Shown: positions 15,965-24,433 of the stretch, in pieces
How positions within the stretch are numbered: position 1 is the first letter of the stretch
Layout of the letters: each line of letters begins with the position of its first letter
Assembly (NCBI GenBank): GCA_035502095.1
Contig: DATJUX010000008.1
Location: 62,001 to 126,000 of the forward strand
Direction of reading: 5' to 3'
DNA: 64,000 nt
DNA from: JAKANT01 sp035502095
GTDB lineage: Bacteria > Pseudomonadota > Gammaproteobacteria > Burkholderiales > Burkholderiaceae_F
The notes under the pieces: generated by a model
Databases searched by the model: none
What the model was told of the DNA's origin: nothing
What the model saw: only the letters and a program-made list of their open reading frames with translations
Translations under genes and position numbers: made by a program

Positions 15965-16447
15965 ATGACGACCGCGCCGCGCCACCGCAACCTGCCGCAG
16001 CTGATGCTGCAGGCACGCGAGGCGCTGATGGCGCAGTTCCGGCCGATCCTGAACGAAAACGGCCTCACCGAGCAGCAGTGGCGCATCCTGCGCACGCTGC
16101 TGATCAACGGGCCGCTCGAGCCGCGCCAACTGTGCGCGGCGTGCCACATTTCGAGCCCCAGCATCACCGGCGTCCTGATGCGCATGGAAGAAGCCGGCCT
16201 GGTCGAGCGCCGGCGCATGGAGGACGACCAGCGCCGGCTGAAAGTCTCCGTGACCGCGCGCAGCCGCCAGCTGGGCCGGCGCATGTTTCCCGCCATCGAC
16301 GCGCAATATGCCCGCATCGAGGAGACCGTCGGCGTCGATGCGCTCACCCACGTCTACGACGTGCTCGACACGCTGCTCGGCGCGCTCGGGCACGCACCGG
16401 CGCCCGACGTGGACACGACGCCGGTACTGGAGCGGCACGCGCAATGA
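15965..16447 (+). CDS. hpaR: MarR-family regulator of the homoprotocatechuate operon
   Basis: 160 residues with the MarR winged helix: LTEQQWRILRTLLINGPLEP, a recognition-helix region CHISSPSITGVLMRMEEAGL, and the wing VERRRMEDDQRRLKVSVT. The opening NLPQLMLQAREALMAQFRPIL is typical of HpaR/HpcR, which represses hpa genes until an aromatic acid binds. It is divergent from hpaG1 with 129 bases between. The end overlaps the next gene start (ATGA), so the ketopantoate-reductase-like gene is co-transcribed. Confidence 0.88.
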   Translation: MTTAPRHRNLPQLMLQAREALMAQFRPILNENGLTEQQWRILRTLLINGPLEPRQLCAACHISSPSITGVLMRMEEAGLVERRRMEDDQRRLKVSVTARSRQLGRRMFPAIDAQYARIEETVGVDALTHVYDVLDTLLGALGHAPAPDVDTTPVLERHAQ

Positions 16448-17445
16448 AGATCTGCATCGTCGGCGCCGGCGCGATCGGTGGCATCATCGGCGCGCGTCTC
16501 GCCGCCGCGGGGGAAGCGCAGGTCAGCGCGCTGGCGCGCGGCGCGACGCTCGCCGCGCTGCGCGAACACGGCTGGCGGCTGCGCATGGGCGACACGTCGA
16601 TCCAGAAGCCGGTCCATGCGTCGGATGACGCGCGCGACCTCGGTGCGCAGGATCTCGTGATCGTTGCCGTCAAGGGGCCCGCGCTCGCCGCGGTCGCGCA
16701 GGCCATCGGGCCGCTGCTCGGAGCCAGGACCGTGGTCCTGCCCGCGATGAACGGCGTGCCATGGTGGTTCGGTTTCGGCGTTCATGCGCTCGGCAATGCC
16801 CCGCTGGAGAGCGTGGACCCGGGCGGTCGTATCGCGCAGGCGATCGAGCTGGGCCGCATCGTGGGCTGCGTCGTCCACCTGAGCGCGGCGGTACCGGCGC
16901 CGGGCCTCGTCCAGCACAAGATGGGCAACGGCCTGATCATCGGCGAGCCAGGCGGCGAGATCGAAGGGAAGGCATCCGAACGCGTGCGGCGCATCGGCGA
17001 CCTGCTCGGCGACGCGGGCTTCGAAGTCACGCTCTCGCCGAGCATCCGCCGCGACATCTGGTACAAGCTCTGGGGCAACATGACCATGAACCCGATCTCC
17101 GCCCTCACCGGCGCGACGGCGGACCGCGTGCTCGACGACGCGCTCGTGCGCACGCTCTGCACGTCGGCGATGGCCGAGGCGTCCGCCATCGGCGCGCGCA
17201 TCGGCTGCGCGATCTCCCAGACACCGGAAGAACGCCACCTCATCACGCGCAAGCTCGGAGCGTTCAAGACGTCGATGCTGCAGGATGTCGAAGCGGGCCG
17301 GACACTCGAACTCGATGGCATCGTCACCGTCGTGCACGAGCTCGGTCGCCGCACCGGCGTGCCGACGCCGCATATCGATGCAATCTTGGGGTTGACCCGC
17401 CTGTTCGGCCGTATCCGCGGCCTTTATCCCGAAGCACCCGCGTAA
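16444..17445 (+). CDS. Ketopantoate reductase (ApbA/PanE) family protein
   Basis: 333 residues. The N-terminal Rossmann motif is MKICIVGAGAIGGIIGARLA; the catalytic-type Lys lies in VIVAVKGPAL; the C-terminal helical domain has YKLWGNMTMNPISALTG and DVEAGRTLELDGIV, all standard for PanE. The family reduces 2-dehydropantoate with NADPH for CoA synthesis. Many genomes have extra paralogues near catabolic genes acting on other 2-oxo acids. The coupling to hpaR suggests such a paralogue rather than the biosynthetic enzyme. That is inference. Confidence 0.8.
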   Translation: MKICIVGAGAIGGIIGARLAAAGEAQVSALARGATLAALREHGWRLRMGDTSIQKPVHASDDARDLGAQDLVIVAVKGPALAAVAQAIGPLLGARTVVLPAMNGVPWWFGFGVHALGNAPLESVDPGGRIAQAIELGRIVGCVVHLSAAVPAPGLVQHKMGNGLIIGEPGGEIEGKASERVRRIGDLLGDAGFEVTLSPSIRRDIWYKLWGNMTMNPISALTGATADRVLDDALVRTLCTSAMAEASAIGARIGCAISQTPEERHLITRKLGAFKTSMLQDVEAGRTLELDGIVTVVHELGRRTGVPTPHIDAILGLTRLFGRIRGLYPEAPA

Positions 17446-17564
17446 CCTCGATGACCTAATGAAGGCCTCGCGGCTCCGCGCGGGGCCGCGGCGGGCCCTC
17501 GTGTCGTACGATCCGGGCAGAGACGGGAAGGTCGGCCCGGATCGACCCGGGACGGGAGGAGTGG

Positions 17565-18005
17565 ATGGCGACAAAATGGGTCGTCGTGGCAGATGCATGC
17601 CGCGCCCGGATCTTCGAAACACGCGCTCTCGGGCGCGGCCTGCGCGAGATCGAGGACCTCACCAACCCCGCGGGCCGCGCGCACAGCCACGATCTGCTTG
17701 CCGATGCCGGCGGCCGCACGTACGCGGGTGTCGGCGGGCGCCAGGGCAAGACCGAACCACGCTCGGACCCGGTCCTGCACGAGGTCGAGATCTTCGCCAA
17801 GCGGCTCGCCGAGCGCATCGAGCAGGGGCGGATCGAGCGACGCTTCGATCGACTTTGCCTGGTCGCGCCCCCACGTTTCCTCGGGTTGTTGCGCGACAAG
17901 TGCGGGCGCGAAACCGGCAAGCTGGTCGAGTTCGAACTCGCGAAGGATCTGTCCCAGCTCGACGCGGCGGCGATCGACGCGCACCTGCGCAACGATCGCC
18001 CTTGA
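17565..18005 (+). CDS. Host attachment family protein
   Basis: 146 residues. It begins KWVVVADACRARIFET and has LVAPPRFLGLLRDK and AKDLSQLDAAAIDAHL, the pattern of the family annotated as protein required for attachment to host cells, an RNase H/eRF1-like fold whose activity is not established. GGGAGGAG precedes the ATG. It is a single gene between a plus-strand oxidoreductase and the convergent GTPase gene. No signal peptide is seen, so it should be cytoplasmic. Confidence 0.8.
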   Translation: MATKWVVVADACRARIFETRALGRGLREIEDLTNPAGRAHSHDLLADAGGRTYAGVGGRQGKTEPRSDPVLHEVEIFAKRLAERIEQGRIERRFDRLCLVAPPRFLGLLRDKCGRETGKLVEFELAKDLSQLDAAAIDAHLRNDRP

Positions 18006-18015
18006 CCGCGCGGTG

Positions 18016-19500
18016 CTAGTCCGCTTCGCTCCGCAACGCGGGGCCGGGTTCGAGAAGCTGCCGCGAGTCCGGATATAGCTCCGTGAGCAAGATCGCCGTG
18101 GCATGGGTCAGCCACGCCTCGAGCGCAGCGACCAGCGCATCAGGTTTGCCTTCCTTCCACGCGCGTTCCAGTTCCGCGCCGGTGCGCTCGATCACGCTGC
18201 CCGCCATGTCGCCCCAGAACCCCGGATGCTCGGATTCGCTCCACTTGCCGCGCCCGCGTCCGTAGTGGGCCACCGCGAGGTAGCGCAGCAGCGCCGACCG
18301 CGCCAGTTCCGCCAGCACCACCGGCGCCCAGGCGAGGGTCGGCTCGCCGACGCCGCGGATCAGGTTGTAGCCGCGCGCGATGCCGGCCGCGCCGAGGGCA
18401 CCGAGTACGCCGCCTGCAAGCAGGCCGCCTCCCATCGTCAGCCCGCCGCTGGCGATGTCCGCCTTCAATCCCGCCAGCGCTCCGGTGAGGATGCCTCCAA
18501 GCATGGCCGCCTTGCTTTCGCTCAACGGCTCGCGCACCGCGTAGTGCTCGGCCAGACGCGTCAACACCACGCCGGCGGCCTGGCCCTCGAGGCCGTGCAA
18601 GGCGATCAGGCGATCGGTCGACGCCCGAATGTCGATGTCGAGCCGCTCGGCGAGCGCCTGCATCGCGAGTTCGCGCGGCGTGAGCGAACCTTCGCGGCGC
18701 AGGCCCAACGCGGCGCCGATCTCCTTCAAGCGCCCGGTCCAGCCGGCGCCAGGCATGGCTTCGCGATCGAGCGCGGCCCGAGCGATCTGTTCCGCGAGCA
18801 CGTGCATCGACGCGCGCCATGTTTCGAGTCCGCGCTGCCGCCACGCGTCGCGCAGCCGCGCGAAGCCTGCCTGGCGCTGCTCGGCCAGCGCGCCGCTCAC
18901 CGCCTGCAGCAGGGAATCTTCCAGCACCCAGCAGCGGGCGAACGCATCGAAAGCGAGTACGCGGCGCACGCAAGACGCCGAGGCGGTCCGCTGGCGCCAG
19001 CGCTCGATCTCCGCTGCCTCCAGCACAGCCGGGCGCGGCGGCCCCATCTGGTTCAGCAGCACGATCACGGGCCTCTGCAGCAGGGCGAGCACGCGCAACT
19101 CGGCGTCGAGATAAGCGACATCCTCGGGCGACTCGGACGCGTTGACAAGATAGAGCACGGCATCGGCCTGCTCGAGCACGTTGCGCAGCGCGCGCTGGCT
19201 CGACCAGGCGGCGCGGTCGCGGAACCGGTCCCAGATTTGGTTCAGGAACCAGCCGACCGGGTTGCCAGCCTGTTCGATCCGGCGTGCTAGTCGCACGCTG
19301 TCGCCGAGCCCCGGCGTGTCCCATAGCTCGAGCTGGTCCCCCGCGGCGGACTCGATCAGCGCGTGCCGCTCGGCCTCCTGCGTCACGTGCGCTTGGTCGC
19401 GCACTTCGCCGATGTCGCGCCTGAGCAGCGTGCGCGCAAGCGTCGTCTTGCCCACGTTGGTGTGCGAGACGAGGCTGAGCGCGATCGTTTCGGCCGTCAC
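18016..19500 (-). CDS. DUF3482-type membrane-associated GTPase
   Basis: 494 residues. The G domain (about 1-170) shows G1 VSHTNVGKTTLARTLL, G3 LWDTPGLGDSVRLARR, and VIVLLNQMG near the G4 position, where the usual NKxD is altered to NQMG. The remainder (DUF3482) is alpha-helical with a glycine-rich hydrophobic hairpin, LTMGGGLLAGGVLGALGAAG, which could insert into the membrane. GTG start at 19500 overlaps the DUF2868 stop (GTGA), so the two are translationally coupled and likely act together. Function of the pair is not known; membrane stress or channel regulation is often guessed. Confidence 0.85.
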   Translation of the reverse strand: MTAETIALSLVSHTNVGKTTLARTLLRRDIGEVRDQAHVTQEAERHALIESAAGDQLELWDTPGLGDSVRLARRIEQAGNPVGWFLNQIWDRFRDRAAWSSQRALRNVLEQADAVLYLVNASESPEDVAYLDAELRVLALLQRPVIVLLNQMGPPRPAVLEAAEIERWRQRTASASCVRRVLAFDAFARCWVLEDSLLQAVSGALAEQRQAGFARLRDAWRQRGLETWRASMHVLAEQIARAALDREAMPGAGWTGRLKEIGAALGLRREGSLTPRELAMQALAERLDIDIRASTDRLIALHGLEGQAAGVVLTRLAEHYAVREPLSESKAAMLGGILTGALAGLKADIASGGLTMGGGLLAGGVLGALGAAGIARGYNLIRGVGEPTLAWAPVVLAELARSALLRYLAVAHYGRGRGKWSESEHPGFWGDMAGSVIERTGAELERAWKEGKPDALVAALEAWLTHATAILLTELYPDSRQLLEPGPALRSEAD

Positions 19501-20885
19501 GTCGTCGGCGCAAGATCGACGAACACCGGCTCGGCGTTCACGTCGCCGAGCACGCGCTGCCAGGCGCTGCGGCGCTCTTCCACCCTGCGTATGCCGTCGG
19601 CGCCCGTGAAGCGGCGGCGGAAATCGCTTTCGTCGACCAGCACGATCAGCCGGGTGGTCACCCGGTGCGCCGCGAGCGCGCGCACGAAAGCGCCGTGCGT
19701 TTCGCTCTCCGGCGTCGCGGTGAGGGCGAACAGCGCGACGACGACGCGGGCCTGCTCCGCGCCGAGCCAGGGCTGGAGATCGTCCTCGGCACCCTGGGGC
19801 AGCGGAGCCGCGAGCACGAGTGAAACCGGCGGCCCGAGGATGCGGTCGAGGGTCGTCTGCAGCGCGGGCTTTGCCGTATCGGCGATGGTGAAGCTGTACG
19901 GGAGCACCACGGCGTCGATCGTTGCGCCGGAAAACATGCGTCGCAAGCGCACGAAATAGTCGTCGTCGAGTGTCAGCGGAAACAGTTGCGCGAGCGACCG
20001 GACGCGCCAGGCAGCGAACGTGGCGAGCAACGTGCGCGGCAGCACGATGACGAGGCCGGTCGTCAGCGCGTAGAGGTGGATCCAGCGCGCGGCGTTCTCG
20101 CCCGAGCCCGCCGAGAATCGCAGCTGCGCGAGATGATCCACGTCCGGCAGCGCAATGCTGCTCACGCGCGCAGCCGGGCCGAGCACGAACTCGAGCAGGC
20201 GATGCACTGCGCGCGGCGTGAGGAACGTGCTGTCCCAGCCGGCCCGATACTCGTACGCGATGCCACGCAGGTACAGCGAAAGCAATGCGCCGACGACGAG
20301 CGCGGCCGCGCCTGCGTGCAGCACGAATGCGACCCGCGCACCCTGGATCGCGCCGCTCGCGCCCACCCAGTCGCCGACGAACCGGCCGAGCGGCCGGCTG
20401 GCGGCGGCGCGACCCGCCGCGCGCCGAAGGAACGCCGCGATGCGAAGGAACAGCGCGCGCAGCGGCCCTGGCGCCCGATCCGCGCGCCGCGCGACGGCCG
20501 ACTGCAGGAGCAGGACGAGGTACACCGCGAGATTCCACACCAGTACCGCGAGCAGCGGCGGCGCGAGGATGTTGATGCGGTCGCTCGGGCCGATCCTGTC
20601 TCCGGCCACGCCAAGCGCAAACGCGACCAGGACCACGAACCAGCCGAGCCAGGCATGCGGCGTAAGCGCCGCCAGCGCCGCCGCCACCCCTGTCTCGCGA
20701 CGCTCGAGCTGGAAACGCGCGGCGTCGGCCCGCCGGACGACGAACCGCTCGAAGGATGCGTGTTCGCCTTCCATGCGCCGCGCCTCGGCGGTTGCCCGGT
20801 CTGCATCGTCCGCGCTCCATGCGGGCGAGGGTACGGTCTCGAACGCGCGGATGAGCAGTACGTTGCGGGCGTCGGTCTCGGTCAT
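19497..20885 (-). CDS. DUF2868 membrane protein
   Basis: 462 residues. Transmembrane segments are seen near LGWFVVLVAFALGVAG, LAVLVWNLAVYLVLLLQ, FVLHAGAAALVVGALLSLYL and LVIVLPRTLLATFAA. Between them is the conserved GIAYEYRAGWDSTFLTP followed by VHRLLEFVLGPAA. The C-terminal third looks soluble, with an alternating hydrophobic beta/alpha pattern (LVLAAPLPQG, VVVALFALTATPESET, LIVLVDESDF). It is first in a two-gene unit with the DUF3482 GTPase. Family function unknown. It diverges from the ThDP-enzyme gene with 99 bases between. Confidence 0.85.
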   Translation of the reverse strand: MTETDARNVLLIRAFETVPSPAWSADDADRATAEARRMEGEHASFERFVVRRADAARFQLERRETGVAAALAALTPHAWLGWFVVLVAFALGVAGDRIGPSDRINILAPPLLAVLVWNLAVYLVLLLQSAVARRADRAPGPLRALFLRIAAFLRRAAGRAAASRPLGRFVGDWVGASGAIQGARVAFVLHAGAAALVVGALLSLYLRGIAYEYRAGWDSTFLTPRAVHRLLEFVLGPAARVSSIALPDVDHLAQLRFSAGSGENAARWIHLYALTTGLVIVLPRTLLATFAAWRVRSLAQLFPLTLDDDYFVRLRRMFSGATIDAVVLPYSFTIADTAKPALQTTLDRILGPPVSLVLAAPLPQGAEDDLQPWLGAEQARVVVALFALTATPESETHGAFVRALAAHRVTTRLIVLVDESDFRRRFTGADGIRRVEERRSAWQRVLGDVNAEPVFVDLAPTT

Positions 20886-20984
20886 GCGGTTGCCGGGCCG
20901 CTACGGCCGGAGGCGGCACTGTACCCACTCGGTCGCGCCGCGTGTGCAAAATACCCGGATCGCCACGCACGAGCCGGAGGAGAG

Positions 20985-22700
20985 ATGGCCGCAACGCCGA
21001 AACCCGTCGCCCGCCTTGTCGCCGACTTCCTCGTCGCTCGCCACGTCGACCGCATTTTCGGGTTACAGGGCGGCCACATCCAGCCGATGTGGGATCACTG
21101 CGCCCAACTCGGCATCCGCATCATCGACGTGCGCGACGAGGGCGCCGCGGTCCACATGGCCCACGCGCACAACGTCCTGACGGGGCAACTCGGCGTGACG
21201 ATGGTCACCGCCGGGCCGGGAGTCACCAACTGCGTGACGGCGATCGCCAACGCCTTCCTCGAACGCGTGCCGCTGTTGCTGATCGGCGGATGCGCACCGC
21301 GCCCGCAGGACGATCTCGGCCCGCTGCAAGGCGTGCCGCACACCGAGATCATGCAGCCCATCACGCGCCAGTCGCGCACGCTGCGCGTCGCGGACAACCT
21401 GCTGCGCGACCTCGACAAGGCAGTCAGCATTGCGCTGGGAGACGGTGGCGTCCCCGGGCCGGTCTATCTCGAAATCCCGACCGATGTCCTGCGTGAAACC
21501 GTGCATCCGAATCTCGTGCTCGAGGAATACCTGCGGCCGAAGGCACAACGCCGGTTGGTGGCGGATCCGGAAGAGATCGCTCGCGCGGCAGCGATCATCG
21601 CGGCGGCCAGGCGCCCGCTCGTGATCACCGGCCGCGGGGCCCGGAACGCCGGCGTCGAACTGGCCCGCTTTCTCGAAACCACGCACGCCGCGTACCTCGA
21701 CACACAGGAAAGCCGCGGCCTGTTGCCGCCGGAACATCCTTCGGTGGTCGGCGCCGTGCGCGCACGCGCGATGCAGGAGGCGGACCTCGTGCTCGTGATC
21801 GGGCGCAAGCTCGACTACCAGGTCGGCTACGGGTCGCCGGTGGTGTTTCCCGACGCGCGTTTTGTCCGCATTGCCGACAACGCCGAGGAGCTGCGCGACA
21901 ACCGGCGAGGCGAGGTTGAAATTCTCGCCGACGCCGCGGCGGCGCTGGGTGCACTGACCAGGGTTCTCGAAAGAAACCGATCCGCGGCCGACCGCGCATG
22001 GATCGAAACGCTTCGGGCCGAGCACGAGCGCCGGTCGTCGAAGTACGCGGCGACACTCGCCACCGCCCCGGCCGGCAAGGATGGCCACATGCATCCGAAC
22101 CGCATCTTCGCGGCCCTGAAGACGGTGCTCGCGCCGGACGCGATCGCGATCGCCGACGGCGGCGACATCCTGAGTTTCGCCCGCATGGGCCTGGCACCGA
22201 GTACGTACCTCGATGCGGGTGCATTCGGCTGCCTCGGCGTCGGCATCCCGTTTGGCATCGCGGCCGCGCTCGCGTGTCCGGGCAGGCAGGTGGCCGTGAT
22301 TTCGGGCGACGGGGCGTTCGGCATCAACGCCATGGAAATCGACTCCGCCAAGCGTCATGACGCCGGCGCGGTGTTCATCATCGCCAACAACGCTGCATGG
22401 AACATCGAACGGCTGGACCAGGAGATGAACTACGCTGGCCGGGTCGTCGGCACGACGCTCGCGTATTCGGACTATGCGCAGATGGCGCGCGCGTTCGGCC
22501 TGCACGGCGAACGGGTGACCGATCCCGCCCAACTCCCGGCCGCGCTCGAGCGCGCCTTCGCGCACGCGCCGGCGTTGCTCGACGTCGTCGTCACTCGCGA
22601 CGCGCTGTCCTCGGACGCCGGCAAAGGCCTGGGCTGGGTGCCCGACTATCAGGCGCTCACGACCTGGGACGACGCCGAACGCAAACGGCGCGGCCTGTGA
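20985..22700 (+). CDS. Thiamine diphosphate-dependent enzyme (acetolactate synthase-like)
   Basis: 571 residues with the three domains of the POX/ALS superfamily. The N-terminal PYR domain has catalytic Glu52 in IIDVRDEGAAVHMAHA and VTMVTAGPGVTNCVTAIANA. The central domain carries RRPLVITGRGARNAG. The C-terminal PP domain has GDGAFGINAMEIDSA ... NNAAWN, which binds Mg-ThDP. Members decarboxylate or ligate 2-oxo acids, or cleave 2-hydroxyacyl-CoA. The following acyl-CoA ligase gene on the same strand favours a lyase or decarboxylase acting on a CoA thioester, but the substrate cannot be read. GGAGGAG precedes the ATG at 20985. Confidence 0.85.
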   Translation: MAATPKPVARLVADFLVARHVDRIFGLQGGHIQPMWDHCAQLGIRIIDVRDEGAAVHMAHAHNVLTGQLGVTMVTAGPGVTNCVTAIANAFLERVPLLLIGGCAPRPQDDLGPLQGVPHTEIMQPITRQSRTLRVADNLLRDLDKAVSIALGDGGVPGPVYLEIPTDVLRETVHPNLVLEEYLRPKAQRRLVADPEEIARAAAIIAAARRPLVITGRGARNAGVELARFLETTHAAYLDTQESRGLLPPEHPSVVGAVRARAMQEADLVLVIGRKLDYQVGYGSPVVFPDARFVRIADNAEELRDNRRGEVEILADAAAALGALTRVLERNRSAADRAWIETLRAEHERRSSKYAATLATAPAGKDGHMHPNRIFAALKTVLAPDAIAIADGGDILSFARMGLAPSTYLDAGAFGCLGVGIPFGIAAALACPGRQVAVISGDGAFGINAMEIDSAKRHDAGAVFIIANNAAWNIERLDQEMNYAGRVVGTTLAYSDYAQMARAFGLHGERVTDPAQLPAALERAFAHAPALLDVVVTRDALSSDAGKGLGWVPDYQALTTWDDAERKRRGL

Positions 22701-22719
22701 CCTCTGCGATCGCGCACGA

Positions 22720-22756
22720 GTCATCCCGAGGAGCACAGCGCACTGCTCGGGATGAC
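22720..22756. repeat. REP-like inverted repeat between ThDP enzyme and acyl-CoA ligase
   Basis: Perfect 11-bp arms GTCATCCCGAG (22720-22730) and CTCGGGATGAC (22746-22756) around a 15-base loop, with no T tract. It shares its left arm with elements at 206 and 44580, so it is a dispersed repeat rather than a simple terminator. Confidence 0.65.
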
Positions 22757-22770
22757 CACATCCACTGACC

Positions 22771-24327
22771 ATGCTCCGCCTGCAAACGATCCCGCGATCC
22801 GTCGCCACCTACGCGCGCCTGCGGCCCGAGAAGCCGGCCGCACGCGACTCGCGCCGCGCGCTGACCTATCGCCATTTGCACGAGCGCTCCAATCGACTCG
22901 CGAACGCACTGCTCGGCCTGGGCCTGCGCAAGGGCGACCGCGTCGCCATCCTGGCGTACAACTGCGTCGAGTGGATGGAGATCTACATCGCGCTGGGCAG
23001 GGCCGGGCTGGTCGCGGTTCCGGTCAACTTCCGCCTCGTGGCGCACGAGATCCGCTACATCGCCGAAGACTGCGGGGCGCGCGCTTTCATCGTCCAGGAC
23101 GAACTGCTCGATCGCGTCGAAGCGATCCGCGCCGATCTCGCGATCGCGCCGCAGCGCTACGTCCACTTCGGTCCGGCACCGATTCCCGCGGGGTATCAGG
23201 CCTACGAGTCATTGATCTCCGCCGGGCAGGGCTACGACCCCGACGTCGACGTGACGCCGGCGGACCCGTGGGCGTTCATGTACACGTCGGGCACGACCGG
23301 CAAGCCGAAGGGCGCGATACGCAGCCATGGCAGCCAGTCGTTGATCGGCCTCGTGACCGCGTACGACATGGGCTTCGCGCGCGACGACACCGGGCTGCTC
23401 GTGATGCCGATGTGCCATGCGAACTCGCTTTTTTTTGCGTGCGCGTTCGCCGCCATCGGCGGCACCTGCTCGATCTACGACCGCAAGAGCTTCGATCCCG
23501 AGCACATGCTCGGCACGCTCGCCGGGCAGGGCGCGGCGTTCACCTCGCTGGTGCCGACGCACTACATCATGATGCTCGGCCTGCCCGCGGCCGTGAAAGC
23601 GAGCCGCGACATGTCTAAGGTGCGCAAGCTGCTGATCTCGTCGGCGCCCGCGCGCCGCGACACCAAGCTCGCGATCTTGGAGTACTTCCACAATTCCGAG
23701 CTGTTCGAGCTGTACGGTTCGACGGAAGCGGGCTGGGTGACGCTGTTGCGACCCGATGAGCAGCTCACCCACCTCGGCTCGATCGGACGCGAGTGGACCG
23801 GCAACGGCCGGACGCGATTGCTCGACGCAGCCGGCAACGAGGTCGCGGAAGGCGAGACGGGCGAGCTGTTCTCGCACACCCCGTTCGTCTTCGATGGCTA
23901 CTGGAACCTGCCCGAGAAAACCGCCGAGGCCTTCCGCGGACCGTACTGTTCGGTGGGCGACATGGCACGGCGCGACGAACAGGGCTTTTACTACCTGGTC
24001 GATCGCAAGAGCAACATGATCATCAGCGGCGGCGAGAACGTCTACCCGTCGGAAGTCGAGGCCATGATCGCGCAGCATCCGCTTGTCAAGGACGTCGCGG
24101 TGATCGGCGTGCCGCACGAGAAATGGGGCGAGGCCGTGCACGCCGTCGTCGTCCTGCGCGACGCCACGACGCTGAACGAGGAGCAGCTGCTGGACTGGTG
24201 CCGGGCGCGCATCGCGGGTTACAAGCGGCCGCGGTCGCTGACCTTCATCCGCGAGGAGGAGATGCCGCGCACGGCGACCGGCAAGATCCAGCACCGGGTG
24301 CTGCGCGATCGGCTCGCCGGCCGCTAG
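22771..24327 (+). CDS. AMP-dependent acyl-CoA synthetase/ligase
   Basis: 518 residues of the ANL superfamily. ATP-binding motif MYTSGTTGKPKGA is near residue 170; ELYGSTEAGW, a linker GDMARRDEQGFYYLVDRKSN, MIISGGENVYPSEVEA and catalytic Lys in PRTATGKIQHRVLRDRL follow. It activates a carboxylic acid to its CoA thioester through an acyl-AMP. It resembles the crotonobetaine/medium-chain group, but specificity is not readable. The ATG at 22771 follows the upstream ThDP-enzyme stop by 70 bases with a REP-like hairpin between. It is convergent with ackA. Confidence 0.88.
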   Translation: MLRLQTIPRSVATYARLRPEKPAARDSRRALTYRHLHERSNRLANALLGLGLRKGDRVAILAYNCVEWMEIYIALGRAGLVAVPVNFRLVAHEIRYIAEDCGARAFIVQDELLDRVEAIRADLAIAPQRYVHFGPAPIPAGYQAYESLISAGQGYDPDVDVTPADPWAFMYTSGTTGKPKGAIRSHGSQSLIGLVTAYDMGFARDDTGLLVMPMCHANSLFFACAFAAIGGTCSIYDRKSFDPEHMLGTLAGQGAAFTSLVPTHYIMMLGLPAAVKASRDMSKVRKLLISSAPARRDTKLAILEYFHNSELFELYGSTEAGWVTLLRPDEQLTHLGSIGREWTGNGRTRLLDAAGNEVAEGETGELFSHTPFVFDGYWNLPEKTAEAFRGPYCSVGDMARRDEQGFYYLVDRKSNMIISGGENVYPSEVEAMIAQHPLVKDVAVIGVPHEKWGEAVHAVVVLRDATTLNEEQLLDWCRARIAGYKRPRSLTFIREEEMPRTATGKIQHRVLRDRLAGR

Positions 24328-24433
24328 GAGGCCCCAGGCCTACTTCGGCGGCGGCAACGCCGACGAGTGGTGAGCGACGAGCATCATGGCCACGCGGCCG
24401 CGCAGGGTCGTAGGTCTTGGCGTCATTGAGTTT

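Noticed and set aside
24328..24433. Short minus-strand frame in the spacer after ackA
   Set aside because: 28 codons with no ribosome binding site; at most a gene remnant.
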